Shown in pieces: positions 1 to 7,833 of a stretch of 64,000 bases of DNA. Each line of letters opens with the position of its first letter. The first letter of the stretch is position 1. Below the pieces are notes generated by a model, which saw only the letters and a list, made by a program, of their open reading frames with translations, searched no databases and was not told the origin of the DNA. Made by a program: the position numbers and the translations under genes. Source of the stretch: DATAMF01 sp036260665. Lineage in GTDB: Bacteria; Chloroflexota; Anaerolineae; Aggregatilineales; Aggregatilineaceae. Location of the stretch: the NCBI GenBank assembly GCA_036260665.1, contig DATAMF010000147.1, forward strand, positions 17,297 through 81,296. The letters run 5' to 3'.

Positions 1-42
1 GGTTTGAAACCGCGTTTGGGGATCCCCACCACTCTACTCGCG

Positions 43-837
43 TCATACGCCCTCCAAAACAATTTCCTGCGTTTGAGTCATGGCGTCCTGTTTGATAGCC
101 TCATCCAATAAGGTAAGCAGCATTTCCTTTTGAGACGCCTGCATTTCCTCGGATACTGCACTTTTTTTAAGCTGTGTGTCAGTACCGTCCACAAACGTAA
201 ATCGGACCGATGTTACAACCGTCACACCCGTGCGAACTCGCAAATTCCAGCGCTGCCCCGTTAAATGATGTGGTGCATTAAGCAAAAGCCGGTAATGAGG
301 CATCACCATCTGCGGTGCATTCCTCAACTCGTGGGCAAACTGACCCTTAAAACGAACCTGTTCACTTTGGTCCACCAGCAAAAAATCAAATTCGTAGGTG
401 CGCTCTTCTCCAGTCCGCGCGACGACAAAGGGGCGGATGGCGCGGGCATTGGTGAGCGTGACCGCACGAAAGTAAACACGCGGCTTGACCTCGCCATACC
501 GGTAGACCAGAATACCAGCGGCGATCAATTCTAACCCCGGATCAATATTGTGCTCTGGCGCTTCGGGTTTGGTCCCACCAATGGACCAGGTCGCATGCGC
601 TTTGTGACGGCTAAAGGTTTCGAGAATGCCGCCCAACAGCATGGCTCCCCAAAAATACAAGGCCAGCACAAACAAGAATCCGAAGAGGGCAACCAGTACA
701 TACGCTACTGCCGCCCATGTGCTCTTTGTGACCGCTAACACGAGCACCAAAAGCACAGAAGCAGCCAGTATCCCTACGAAAAGTGCCTGTCGAAAATTAA
801 TACGATGATCTGGTCGAGAAGTTGTGTTTGGTATCAT
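43..837 (-). CDS. membrane-anchored hypothetical protein (tandem paralogue 1 of 3)
   Basis: Function unknown. The N-terminus holds two hydrophobic segments at about residues 14-35 and 38-70. A soluble, probably beta-rich domain of about 190 residues follows. Around residue 100 it carries a G-I-L-V-Y stretch and then an R-P-F motif, both matched at similar places in the two genes upstream on the same strand (868-1536, 1549-2355), so the three look like tandem duplicates. The reading frame runs to 849, but ATG at 837 has GAGGAG 6-7 bases upstream and is the likelier start (264 aa). It is the last gene of the three-gene set. Bases 1-42 before its stop hold nothing I recognise. Confidence 0.7.
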   Translation of the reverse strand: MIPNTTSRPDHRINFRQALFVGILAASVLLVLVLAVTKSTWAAVAYVLVALFGFLFVLALYFWGAMLLGGILETFSRHKAHATWSIGGTKPEAPEHNIDPGLELIAAGILVYRYGEVKPRVYFRAVTLTNARAIRPFVVARTGEERTYEFDFLLVDQSEQVRFKGQFAHELRNAPQMVMPHYRLLLNAPHHLTGQRWNLRVRTGVTVVTSVRFTFVDGTDTQLKKSAVSEEMQASQKEMLLTLLDEAIKQDAMTQTQEIVLEGV

Positions 838-867
838 GAATCTCCTCATTTAAGTATTTTGGGGCAA

Positions 868-1536
868 TCATTCTTCTTGATCGGACAGCAGTTCCGACAA
901 ACTCATCGCTCGCCGTGGTTTGCCATGCAGCGCTTGTTGCAGAGTAGGCGAAATCTCACCATCTGTCGCGGCATACTGTTGAATAGTACCGCCGCCAACG
1001 GGCTGCCAGCCAAATTTGTGACTCGCTAACAGGGTATCACCTGCCAAAATACGCAGTTCCCAGTCATCAGAAGCAATTGTTTTTCCTTGTAGTGGCAGCC
1101 ATGTGCTTGGCAAAACGGTGTTCGTTCCACGCACTAAATCATATTCGGCTTCATCGGCATAGCGCAAACGATTCTGCGCATCGATTAATTCGAAGCGCAC
1201 CTGCCCACTGGCTGAATAGGGCAACCATACTTCAGCAAAAGGTCGGAGATATTGGGTATCCATAAACACATCATTATAGCGAACCAGTTTGGGCTCATCT
1301 GTTTGGCGATAAGCCAGCAGGCCAATATCAACGACCTGAACATAATCCGGCCCTGCCTCATAGCCTGCGCGCCGCATCGCCATTGAAGCGGCTGGTGATC
1401 CAGCGACGGCAGAACGTCCTCGTTTTTGCCCTTTGGGACGCGGAAGGCGACCAGTATGTCCTTCAGCTACTGAAAACAGGGCGAATAAAAACCCCACAAA
1501 CAGTATCAAAAACAGCAGTAATACGAATCCAGCCAT
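868..1536 (-). CDS. membrane-anchored hypothetical protein (tandem paralogue 2 of 3)
   Basis: Function unknown, 222 aa. One hydrophobic helix at residues 2-22 would anchor it in the membrane. A short basic, Gly/Ser-rich linker follows, then a soluble domain from about residue 65. The domain contains V-D-I-G-L-L-A-Y and, some 25 residues later, L-R-P-F, the same pattern as in its two neighbours. The C-terminal tail M-S-L-S-E-L-L also resembles the end of the gene at 1549-2355 (L-S-L-E-E-L-L). Only 12 bases separate its start from the stop of the upstream paralogue, so the three are probably co-transcribed. Confidence 0.7.
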   Translation of the reverse strand: MAGFVLLLFLILFVGFLFALFSVAEGHTGRLPRPKGQKRGRSAVAGSPAASMAMRRAGYEAGPDYVQVVDIGLLAYRQTDEPKLVRYNDVFMDTQYLRPFAEVWLPYSASGQVRFELIDAQNRLRYADEAEYDLVRGTNTVLPSTWLPLQGKTIASDDWELRILAGDTLLASHKFGWQPVGGGTIQQYAATDGEISPTLQQALHGKPRRAMSLSELLSDQEE

Positions 1537-1548
1537 GATTGCTTCTCG

Positions 1549-2355
1549 CTATTCGGCCTGCCGAGCATCGCGGCTTTGTTGGCGCAGCAGTTCTTCGAGG
1601 CTTAAGGGCAGCGACTCATCTTCGGTATGCCAGACTCGTTCGCGCATTTCTCCATCCGAAGACATCTGGCGGCGGCGCGCTGCTAATGAGGGGGAAAGGC
1701 TGAAATTGTGAATGCCGAGCAATCCGCCATCCACAAGAATATGCGCTGTCCAGGAACCAACTTCGATGGGTGATTTGTTGTTACGAATGGGAAAACGGTA
1801 ATCCGGCAGAATCGCATTCTCCCCCGCATGCAGCCATTTTTCGGTTTCATAGACATATTCACGTTTGCCGTTTTCGTTGCGCAGCTCAAACCGGATGCAT
1901 GCAGTGCGTTCGGCCAACAACTGCGGCACATGGATCAATGCAAAGGGGCGAATGCCGTGGTCATCCATCGAAATAAACCTACCTCGCCGCAGGGCTAACC
2001 CATCGGGTCGCTGCTCATCCACGATCAACCCCACATCGACAAGGTGCATGGTTGAGTCATAGGCCGGATGGCTGCGTGCGCGAGATATAGCTTCGCGGGC
2101 AACTTCAGACGTTTCAACCGGGCGTTCGCGGGGTGCTATCAATTTCTGAAAGGCAGGCCCAACTGGAATACCCCGTGCCACCATCCAGACCAAAGCGAGA
2201 TAGGCAGCTAACAGCACCGCACCAGCCGCAGTAGGAACTTCCCCTGCGACAAGTGTCAGACCCAACGCCATGCCTACGATAAAAAGCCAAACGAGTGTGC
2301 CACGATAACTGTGTTGGAACATGGTATTCTGCCTTACCACAAGACGATTTTTCAT
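1549..2355 (-). CDS. membrane-anchored hypothetical protein (tandem paralogue 3 of 3)
   Basis: Function unknown, 268 aa. Two hydrophobic segments lie at about residues 20-38 and 42-63, then a soluble domain with V-D-V-G-L-I and I-R-P-F motifs shared with the two downstream paralogues. It is first in the presumed three-gene operon and diverges from the lipoprotein gene at 2498. ATG at 2355 has AGG about 9 bases upstream. An internal Met at residue 12 is a possible alternative. The hydrophobic N-terminus and the absence of any catalytic motif suggest a structural or ligand-binding role at the membrane, but that is a guess. Confidence 0.7.
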   Translation of the reverse strand: MKNRLVVRQNTMFQHSYRGTLVWLFIVGMALGLTLVAGEVPTAAGAVLLAAYLALVWMVARGIPVGPAFQKLIAPRERPVETSEVAREAISRARSHPAYDSTMHLVDVGLIVDEQRPDGLALRRGRFISMDDHGIRPFALIHVPQLLAERTACIRFELRNENGKREYVYETEKWLHAGENAILPDYRFPIRNNKSPIEVGSWTAHILVDGGLLGIHNFSLSPSLAARRRQMSSDGEMRERVWHTEDESLPLSLEELLRQQSRDARQAE

Positions 2356-2497
2356 TTATCTTACCTGATTTACGCACAAATACACTAGTGGTTTCAGACG
2401 GTTGTCAGGTGAATATCAGCCTTTTGTTGCGTTTGCCGATTTTTTTCGCTAATCTGACAGAAGAGGGGCGTTGGGCGTGGGGGAAGGAGTGCGCGTA

Positions 2498-3253
2498 ATG
2501 ACTCAGAAACATCTCTATCGCAACTTGCTGTTAATTGGCCTGCTGCTGCTGGGATGCAATTTAAGCACAACACCAACCCCTAAAGCGGTCCAAGCGGTCC
2601 ATAAAGGCCCTTTTGTTTTTTTGATTGCTCCCGAAAATCAAATCTATGAGCGGGGCTTGCCTCGCTATGCCAGCGGCACTGAGATACAGTTTTATGCTTT
2701 AGCTCAGGATACTGAGGTTGGTGTGGTACGCCTCGAATTTACGATTGATGGGATGTTATATCAGGATGTTACATCAGCCCAACCGCAGAATTTGTTGAAC
2801 GGGCATATCACCTGGACTGCTGCCGAACCCCGAAAATATCTGATTACGGTTGAAGCTTTTCGAGCTGACGGATCGTTGATTGGACGCGATGATCGTCCGA
2901 TAGAAGTGACAGCCAGCCCGGTGAAACTACCTTCCAGTTCCTCAGCCCCCATCCCAACGCCGACATCGAACAGCTTGGATGTGAATACGAGCAATAATCC
3001 TGCTCCAACCGCCAGTTTACCCCTTATCAGCTTGCGCATAAACGCGAACCCCAATTTGACCGTGCGCCAGGGACCAGGAACCAACTATCCAGCCATTGGT
3101 TCTCTGAACTTTGGAGATCAGGCGGCCATTATTGGGCGCAGCAGTGATGCACAATGGTGGGCGGTTCACTATGGTGCGAATACGGGCTGGGTTTTGGGCA
3201 GCTTAACTGTTGTGGATGGCGACACCAGCCCAATTCCAGTGCTCACACCCTGA
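2498..3253 (+). CDS. SH3-domain lipoprotein
   Basis: Predicted secreted lipoprotein, 251 aa. A short basic N-terminus and hydrophobic core lead to a lipobox L-L-L-L-G-C, with Cys about residue 20 as the lipidation site. The next 110 residues look like an Ig-like beta domain, then a Ser/Thr/Pro/Asn-rich linker, then a bacterial SH3 domain at about 185-240 with the usual L-T-V-R-Q-G-P-G-T-N-Y start and G-W-V-L-G end. SH3b domains usually bind cell-wall or surface ligands. The frame opens at 2471, but ATG 2498 has AAGGAG 8 bases upstream and starts the signal peptide properly. It converges with the gene at 3257, three bases away. Confidence 0.8.
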   Translation: MTQKHLYRNLLLIGLLLLGCNLSTTPTPKAVQAVHKGPFVFLIAPENQIYERGLPRYASGTEIQFYALAQDTEVGVVRLEFTIDGMLYQDVTSAQPQNLLNGHITWTAAEPRKYLITVEAFRADGSLIGRDDRPIEVTASPVKLPSSSSAPIPTPTSNSLDVNTSNNPAPTASLPLISLRINANPNLTVRQGPGTNYPAIGSLNFGDQAAIIGRSSDAQWWAVHYGANTGWVLGSLTVVDGDTSPIPVLTP

Positions 3254-3256
3254 AAC

Positions 3257-4174
3257 TTATTCTACAATTTCAAAAGACATAGCGCTGATCGGCGTTTCAT
3301 CATTATCGATAAACAGCCGAATTTCATATTCTCCTGGTGCAAAACCCGAGTCGCTGCCGAAGAAAAAGTAAGTGTACCCGCTCATCTTCGGCCCCCATAA
3401 GTACTCACCACCCGTAATGGGTTCACCTTGGTAGTAGAGATAACGCTTCCAGGCAACACCCTGCCCCATAAAATTAAAGCGCACAAAGTAGTAGATGCGT
3501 GATGTTCCCACCGGAAATTCGGTGCGTGCCTCAACTGGTTCTCCCTCGTCCGACACCTGAGTATCCAAGTCGGTAATGGTCAACCGCGCATTGGGGCGCG
3601 GCGTTACACGCGAAACCAACGTGGTTGGACTGGCGAGCGGCGTAAAAGTCGGATACGGCGTCGTGGAAGGCAGTGGTCCGGGAGTCGGTGTAACTATAAT
3701 AATCATCGGCGTTAGTGTAGGTGCGGGGGTGTACGATGGAAAGGGTGTGTATGACGGTTGCGGTGTCGGACTTGGTAGTGGTTCCTCACTGCGAATCGGG
3801 ATAGGTGTAAATGGCTCGGTTGGCACATCCGAAACTGTCGGCGTGGTTGGAAGCACGGTGTCCGTTGGAGTTGCCGTTTCAGTAGGCATTCCCGTTGGAT
3901 TTTCAGCTACCGTCGAAGTTGGCTTGTCCTCGTTATCATTAGCAAGGGAACCTATCAAGAACGTTCCCACACAGGACATTCCGCTGAGTATGAGCAGCAG
4001 TGTTCCCACCACAAACAGCCGCCAGCCTCGACGTCCCGCTTCGCGCCGCCGTCGCCAGAATACATCAGTTCGGCTGCGCCGGAAGAGTCGCCCGGATACC
4101 CAAAACGAAAAGAGTGCCAGGGCAAGGGTAATGCCCGTAAATATCATTAAGTCTCGTTGCGTCACTGTTCCCAT
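3257..4174 (-). CDS. two-helix membrane protein with Thr/Pro linker and extracytoplasmic domain
   Basis: Function unknown, 305 aa. Two hydrophobic helices at about 9-27 and 50-74 are joined by a strongly basic loop rich in Arg, which should be cytoplasmic. A Thr/Pro-rich spacer (about 85-190) follows and then a compact C-terminal domain (about 195-305) that would lie outside. The C-terminal domain has beta-strand character and ends S-F-E-I-V-E; it resembles ligand-binding modules that sit at the end of such linkers in filamentous Chloroflexota. Met10 is an alternative start with a GAGA box upstream. No catalytic motif is visible. Confidence 0.7.
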   Translation of the reverse strand: MGTVTQRDLMIFTGITLALALFSFWVSGRLFRRSRTDVFWRRRREAGRRGWRLFVVGTLLLILSGMSCVGTFLIGSLANDNEDKPTSTVAENPTGMPTETATPTDTVLPTTPTVSDVPTEPFTPIPIRSEEPLPSPTPQPSYTPFPSYTPAPTLTPMIIIVTPTPGPLPSTTPYPTFTPLASPTTLVSRVTPRPNARLTITDLDTQVSDEGEPVEARTEFPVGTSRIYYFVRFNFMGQGVAWKRYLYYQGEPITGGEYLWGPKMSGYTYFFFGSDSGFAPGEYEIRLFIDNDETPISAMSFEIVE

Positions 4175-4228
4175 CCTGAATCGTGCGAATTATAGCAAAC
4201 TCTATCCGATTTGGAGCGTTTCTAACCC

Positions 4229-4257
4229 TTGCCAAATCTGCGGAGGTTCACTATAAT
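4229..4257 (+). promoter_or_regulatory. sigma-70-type promoter of tRNA-Val
   Basis: TTGCCA (4229-4234), 17-base spacer, TATAAT (4252-4257). The predicted start point lies about 5 bases before the tRNA. Near-consensus, correct spacing and position. Confidence 0.8.
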
Positions 4258-4268
4258 GATGGTCACTT

Positions 4269-4342
4269 GGGTCGTTAGCTCAGTTGGCTAGAGCGCGTCG
4301 TTGACATCGACGAGGTCACACGTTCGAGTCGTGTACGACCCA
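4269..4342 (+). tRNA. tRNA-Val (anticodon GAC)
   Basis: A complete cloverleaf can be drawn: 7-bp acceptor stem GGGTCGT/ACGACCC, D arm GCTC/GAGC, anticodon stem CGTCG/CGACG with loop TTGACAT (anticodon GAC, reads GUC), T arm ACACG/CGTGT with loop TTCGAGT, discriminator A. CCA is not encoded. It stands alone between a promoter and a terminator. Confidence 0.95.
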
Positions 4343-4346
4343 CAGG

Positions 4347-4375
4347 AAATGGTCACTATCGCAGTGACCATTTTT
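4347..4375 (+). terminator. terminator after tRNA-Val
   Basis: Perfect 11-bp stem AAATGGTCACT/AGTGACCATTT with a 5-base loop, running into TTTTT on the plus strand. It also lies just past the stop of the minus-strand gene at 4383 and could work weakly in that direction. Confidence 0.85.
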
Positions 4376-4382
4376 CATTTTA

Positions 4383-6671
4383 TCAGCGTGGGCAATCCTC
4401 AACCTGCTGCACCAGATCGGCACGCACCCATCCAATAATCTGGCCTTCGCCGCGCACAAATCGCACCTTGAACCACAGTTGATTATCTGACCCAATCTGC
4501 TGCGCGACCACATCCATCCGCTGCTGGACGCCTGTGGCAAAAACACGCTCGGCGTTCGGGTCCGGCGAATAACGAATATTGACACTCTGGTTGGCAAAGA
4601 CAATACAAATCACCTCCGGCGTCGGTGTGATACTCGGCGTAAGCGTCGGCGTCGGTGTGTCTGAAGGAGTTGACGTTGGCGTGCGTGTCGGTGTATGGCT
4701 CGGTGTGTAGGTCGGCGTTGGCGTTTCCGTCGGCGTACTAGTCGGTGTTTCAGTGGGTGTATCCGTCGGTGTCGGCGTGATCGATGGCGTATAGGTGATC
4801 GTTGGTGTATTACTGGGCGTCGGTGTAATACTCGGCGTCAGGGTCGGCGTCAGGGTCAATGTCGGCGTGAGTGTTGGCGGCTGCGGCGTCGGCGTGTCGG
4901 TATAAAAGATCGGTCCCCAAACCGAATCGCGAGTTGCCAGAACCACACCGATCACCACCACGAGTCCGACAATCCCTAGCATCCCCCACATCAGGTACCG
5001 CCTCCGCTTGAGATCGCGGACTTGTTCCTCCAACCGTAGAATCTCGGTCCGGCGACCCAAGATGCGGAACGGTTCATCTTTGGCAATTTCAAGCCAATGC
5101 TGGGCCGTTTGCGCGTCACGTTGATCCAGGGCGGCTTCCACCCGTTCCAGATGCCGGGCCAGCAGATCAGATACGATCATCCGGTAGCGGGGGTCTTGGG
5201 CCTGATGCCGCAGCCCTCCCAACATCGTCCGCGCCTGGGCGAGTTCATTTTCATAGTTTTGTGCAATCAGCGCCGATGCCCGCTCAATCACCTGCCGCGC
5301 CTCGATCATATCAGCTTCGCTTTGACGGGCGCGTTGTAACAGGTTATTAATGTCAGCATCCGCGGGTAGCAGTTCCACCGCTGTCTCAAGGGCGCGTACC
5401 GCTTCACTAGTCAGGCGCAGCCGTTCTTCTAATACTGTGACCGTGTCGCTTCGTGTCAGCGCGCCCTGAGCCTGATTGTAAAGTTGGGCAATAATGTTTT
5501 CGATCCGCTCCTCGATTTCGCGCGTTAACCGCTTTAACTTTTCGCTGCCTGGTAGCAGTTGGCGCAGACTGGCTAACCGGTTAAGTAAATGCTGCAAACC
5601 GCGCGCCCGATCACTGAGCGATCCGGTAGTCGTGTTAAGCTGAACCGTAGCTTGATCAAATTGCTGGCGTACATTACGGACCAGATCAATCCGTTCCTGC
5701 GCTAGTGGATCGTTCGGCACCACCCGCATCGCGCCTTCGTATTTTTGCAGTGCCGTATCCCAGTCGTCTGCTGCTAGTAATCGATCTCCTTCGGCCAGCA
5801 GTTCGCGTGCCAGCGCCAGATCCTGAATGTCGAGCAGCGCCTGCTCAACATCTTTCCAACTCGTAATGCCCGCACGGGCGGCTAAATCACGGGCTTCGCG
5901 GTAGAGCCGTTCGGCTTCATCATAATTCCCGGCGCGGACCAGTGAGTTCGCCCGGTTATACGCGACACGCGCATCGAACGGAATCCGGTGATCGGGTACC
6001 ACCCCACGCAGCAGATTTTCTTCGGCTTTCTGGCGGTAATCCTGCGCCTGGGCATTGCCCGGATCGTCAGCCAACACACGATTGGCGAGATCAACGGTTT
6101 GCCGATAATCCCCGGAATAATACGCCTGTGCGATTTCACCTAAAAGTTCGCTGTGATTATTTGTCTCCGATGGATATTCAGTCGTGCGGCGCGTGGACGG
6201 TGGGGGCGGTACAGATGGCATTACAGGTGGCGGTTTGGGCGCATCACGTCGTATCGACAGCCCGTACCGATCCATCAAACCGCGCACTTTCATTTCCAGC
6301 GCTGAACTATGCGAAGCGGCTTGCTGCAACAATTCTACTGTTTCGGGGTTATCGGGATCCTGATCAAGTGCCTGGGCCAGAATATCAATGGCTTCGTCTA
6401 TATCGTCATCATCCCCCGCGATTTCAATCCGAATACGGGCGCGGCGCAGCAATCCTCGAACGGCTGCGGTTTCGGGCGTTGGCGGTGCGCTGTGCCGGGC
6501 CAGATGGGCAAAAAGTTCGCGGGCAGCTTCCTCATATGGCGTATTTTTGCTTTGAGCCAGCAGCGCGCGCGCTTCACTTTCGAGCTGCGCAATTTGACTC
6601 GCTGTTGCACTCGCGGGCAGCGCTTCAATTTCCTGTCGCAGGTTTTCAAGCTGTTTTTTTAAATCGGCCAT
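4383..6671 (-). CDS. coiled-coil/TPR membrane protein with Thr/Pro linker and extracytoplasmic SH3 domain
   Basis: Third gene of the kinase operon, 762 aa. The first 550 residues are almost entirely alpha-helical, with TPR-like units (for example around residues 180-215 and 225-320) and long coiled coil. One transmembrane helix lies at about 555-580, preceded by K-R-R-R. A Thr/Pro-rich spacer of about 95 residues follows, encoded by a degenerate tandem repeat. The last 77 residues form a bacterial SH3-like domain (S-V-N-I-R-Y-S-P ... G-W-V-R-A-D). So a cytoplasmic scaffold is linked through the membrane to an outside binding domain. The frame extends to 6683, but ATG 6671 has GAGG at the right distance. 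There is no kinase motif; the partners upstream supply that. Confidence 0.8.
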   Translation of the reverse strand: MADLKKQLENLRQEIEALPASATASQIAQLESEARALLAQSKNTPYEEAARELFAHLARHSAPPTPETAAVRGLLRRARIRIEIAGDDDDIDEAIDILAQALDQDPDNPETVELLQQAASHSSALEMKVRGLMDRYGLSIRRDAPKPPPVMPSVPPPPSTRRTTEYPSETNNHSELLGEIAQAYYSGDYRQTVDLANRVLADDPGNAQAQDYRQKAEENLLRGVVPDHRIPFDARVAYNRANSLVRAGNYDEAERLYREARDLAARAGITSWKDVEQALLDIQDLALARELLAEGDRLLAADDWDTALQKYEGAMRVVPNDPLAQERIDLVRNVRQQFDQATVQLNTTTGSLSDRARGLQHLLNRLASLRQLLPGSEKLKRLTREIEERIENIIAQLYNQAQGALTRSDTVTVLEERLRLTSEAVRALETAVELLPADADINNLLQRARQSEADMIEARQVIERASALIAQNYENELAQARTMLGGLRHQAQDPRYRMIVSDLLARHLERVEAALDQRDAQTAQHWLEIAKDEPFRILGRRTEILRLEEQVRDLKRRRYLMWGMLGIVGLVVVIGVVLATRDSVWGPIFYTDTPTPQPPTLTPTLTLTPTLTPSITPTPSNTPTITYTPSITPTPTDTPTETPTSTPTETPTPTYTPSHTPTRTPTSTPSDTPTPTLTPSITPTPEVICIVFANQSVNIRYSPDPNAERVFATGVQQRMDVVAQQIGSDNQLWFKVRFVRGEGQIIGWVRADLVQQVEDCPR

Positions 6672-6684
6672 GCCAAACCTCATA

Positions 6685-7821
6685 TTAGGGAATAACTCGA
6701 TGATTCAAAGCCTCGTTTATTTGGGCCAGCAAACGGCGGAGTTCCGCTTCCATATCCTCATTAATGTCATCCAGAATCACGGCTTCGAGCAGACTCTCGC
6801 GGGCGGCACGCAGCGCATCTTGTCCTTCACGCAGTTTGACCAACCCCGCCCGCATATGATCCCGTGCCTCGCGCAAGCCCGTTACCGTGTGCAGTCCTGT
6901 AAACGCCCACCCTAGTTTGGCAGCGACTTTTTCCAGTTCGCTGATGAAGGCGCGAACCGTTGGAATTTCCTGCCGGGCACCTTCTTGCAGCAGTTCCTGT
7001 AAGGCCATGCTGAGCGACGGCTCGACGCCAAAATCCAGATCATTGACATCCCGATAGCGTTCTTCTACTTCGGTTTGAGAAGCGGGCTGCGGCACCAGCG
7101 CACTTTTTTTCGGCGATAATCCCGTGAAGATAGGATAGAGAATCCCCACACAAAGATTATGCACATCCTGAACGACATACTGATCAAGTGTATGGGTGCC
7201 AGTCTCCACAACCTTGGAACTATTAAAGTCAATGATGCGCAGCGTTGTGCCATCCCAATATACATGCTCCAACTTGTGATCAAGATAAACAATCCGCTGC
7301 GCGTGGGCTTCTCGCAGAAAATGCCCGAACTGGAGAGCAAGATCGATGCCTTCCTCCGTTGGCAAACGCCTGCGGTTGTTGGCAGTATTGGGCTTCATCA
7401 AGTAGTACAGGCTGTCTTGTCGCGGGAGAAGTTCGAGCGCTAAGTAGGGCCGCCAGTTGCGCTCAATGTAAGGAAACAGATTCTCGCGGAAAGCGGCGAT
7501 ATTGGTTTCATAGGAAATCATGTCGCCGCCGCTGGGCCGTTCATTAGAATCGGAAAGATACCCACAGTCATATAACTGGACGGCGGCCCGGTTGGGTTTC
7601 AATCGGACCAAAAGATCGGCCTCGTTGATAAAGGCGCGCGATTCCCAGCGCGGAGTACCATCACCCGAAAGATGTTCGGGGCGCATCACTTTTAGCGCCA
7701 CCATCCGCCCATCGTGTACGTCTTGCGCTTCTAACACCCGTGCATAATGCCCCAGCGCAAAGGTATCAATATAATTGCCAATGTCATATTGTTCTTCGAG
7801 TGCAATTTCAGTAAAACGCAT
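6685..7821 (-). CDS. atypical protein kinase, soluble
   Basis: Protein-kinase-like fold, 378 aa, no membrane segment. Visible elements: V-A-L-K (ATP-binding Lys, about residue 47), a hinge region with L-A-L-E-L-L, a catalytic loop Y-L-D-H-K-L-E-H in place of H-R-D-L-K-P-E-N, and I-D-F-N in place of D-F-G. The catalytic Asp, the loop Lys and the metal-binding Asp are present, but the invariant Asn is His, exactly as in the larger kinase upstream. About 100 helical residues follow the kinase part. The start (GAGG 8 bases upstream) lies 12 bases after the stop of 7834-12111; its stop is 1 base before the longest start of the next gene. Protein phosphorylation is plausible but weakened activity or pseudokinase function is possible. 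Confidence 0.75.
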   Translation of the reverse strand: MRFTEIALEEQYDIGNYIDTFALGHYARVLEAQDVHDGRMVALKVMRPEHLSGDGTPRWESRAFINEADLLVRLKPNRAAVQLYDCGYLSDSNERPSGGDMISYETNIAAFRENLFPYIERNWRPYLALELLPRQDSLYYLMKPNTANNRRRLPTEEGIDLALQFGHFLREAHAQRIVYLDHKLEHVYWDGTTLRIIDFNSSKVVETGTHTLDQYVVQDVHNLCVGILYPIFTGLSPKKSALVPQPASQTEVEERYRDVNDLDFGVEPSLSMALQELLQEGARQEIPTVRAFISELEKVAAKLGWAFTGLHTVTGLREARDHMRAGLVKLREGQDALRAARESLLEAVILDDINEDMEAELRRLLAQINEALNHRVIP

Positions 7822-7833
7822 TGTTCACCCTCA

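Noticed and set aside
3576..4256. Long plus-strand frame antisense to the Thr/Pro-linker protein
   Set aside because: Val/Gly-rich product is the mirror of the Thr/Pro repeat codons; no ribosome binding site and it runs into the tRNA promoter.
4618..4890. Possible CRISPR array or minisatellite
   Set aside because: Units are short, in frame and encode Thr/Pro; no constant repeat with unique spacers.
5942..6688. 248-codon plus-strand frame
   Set aside because: Antisense to the coiled-coil protein of the kinase operon; low-complexity product without a start signal.
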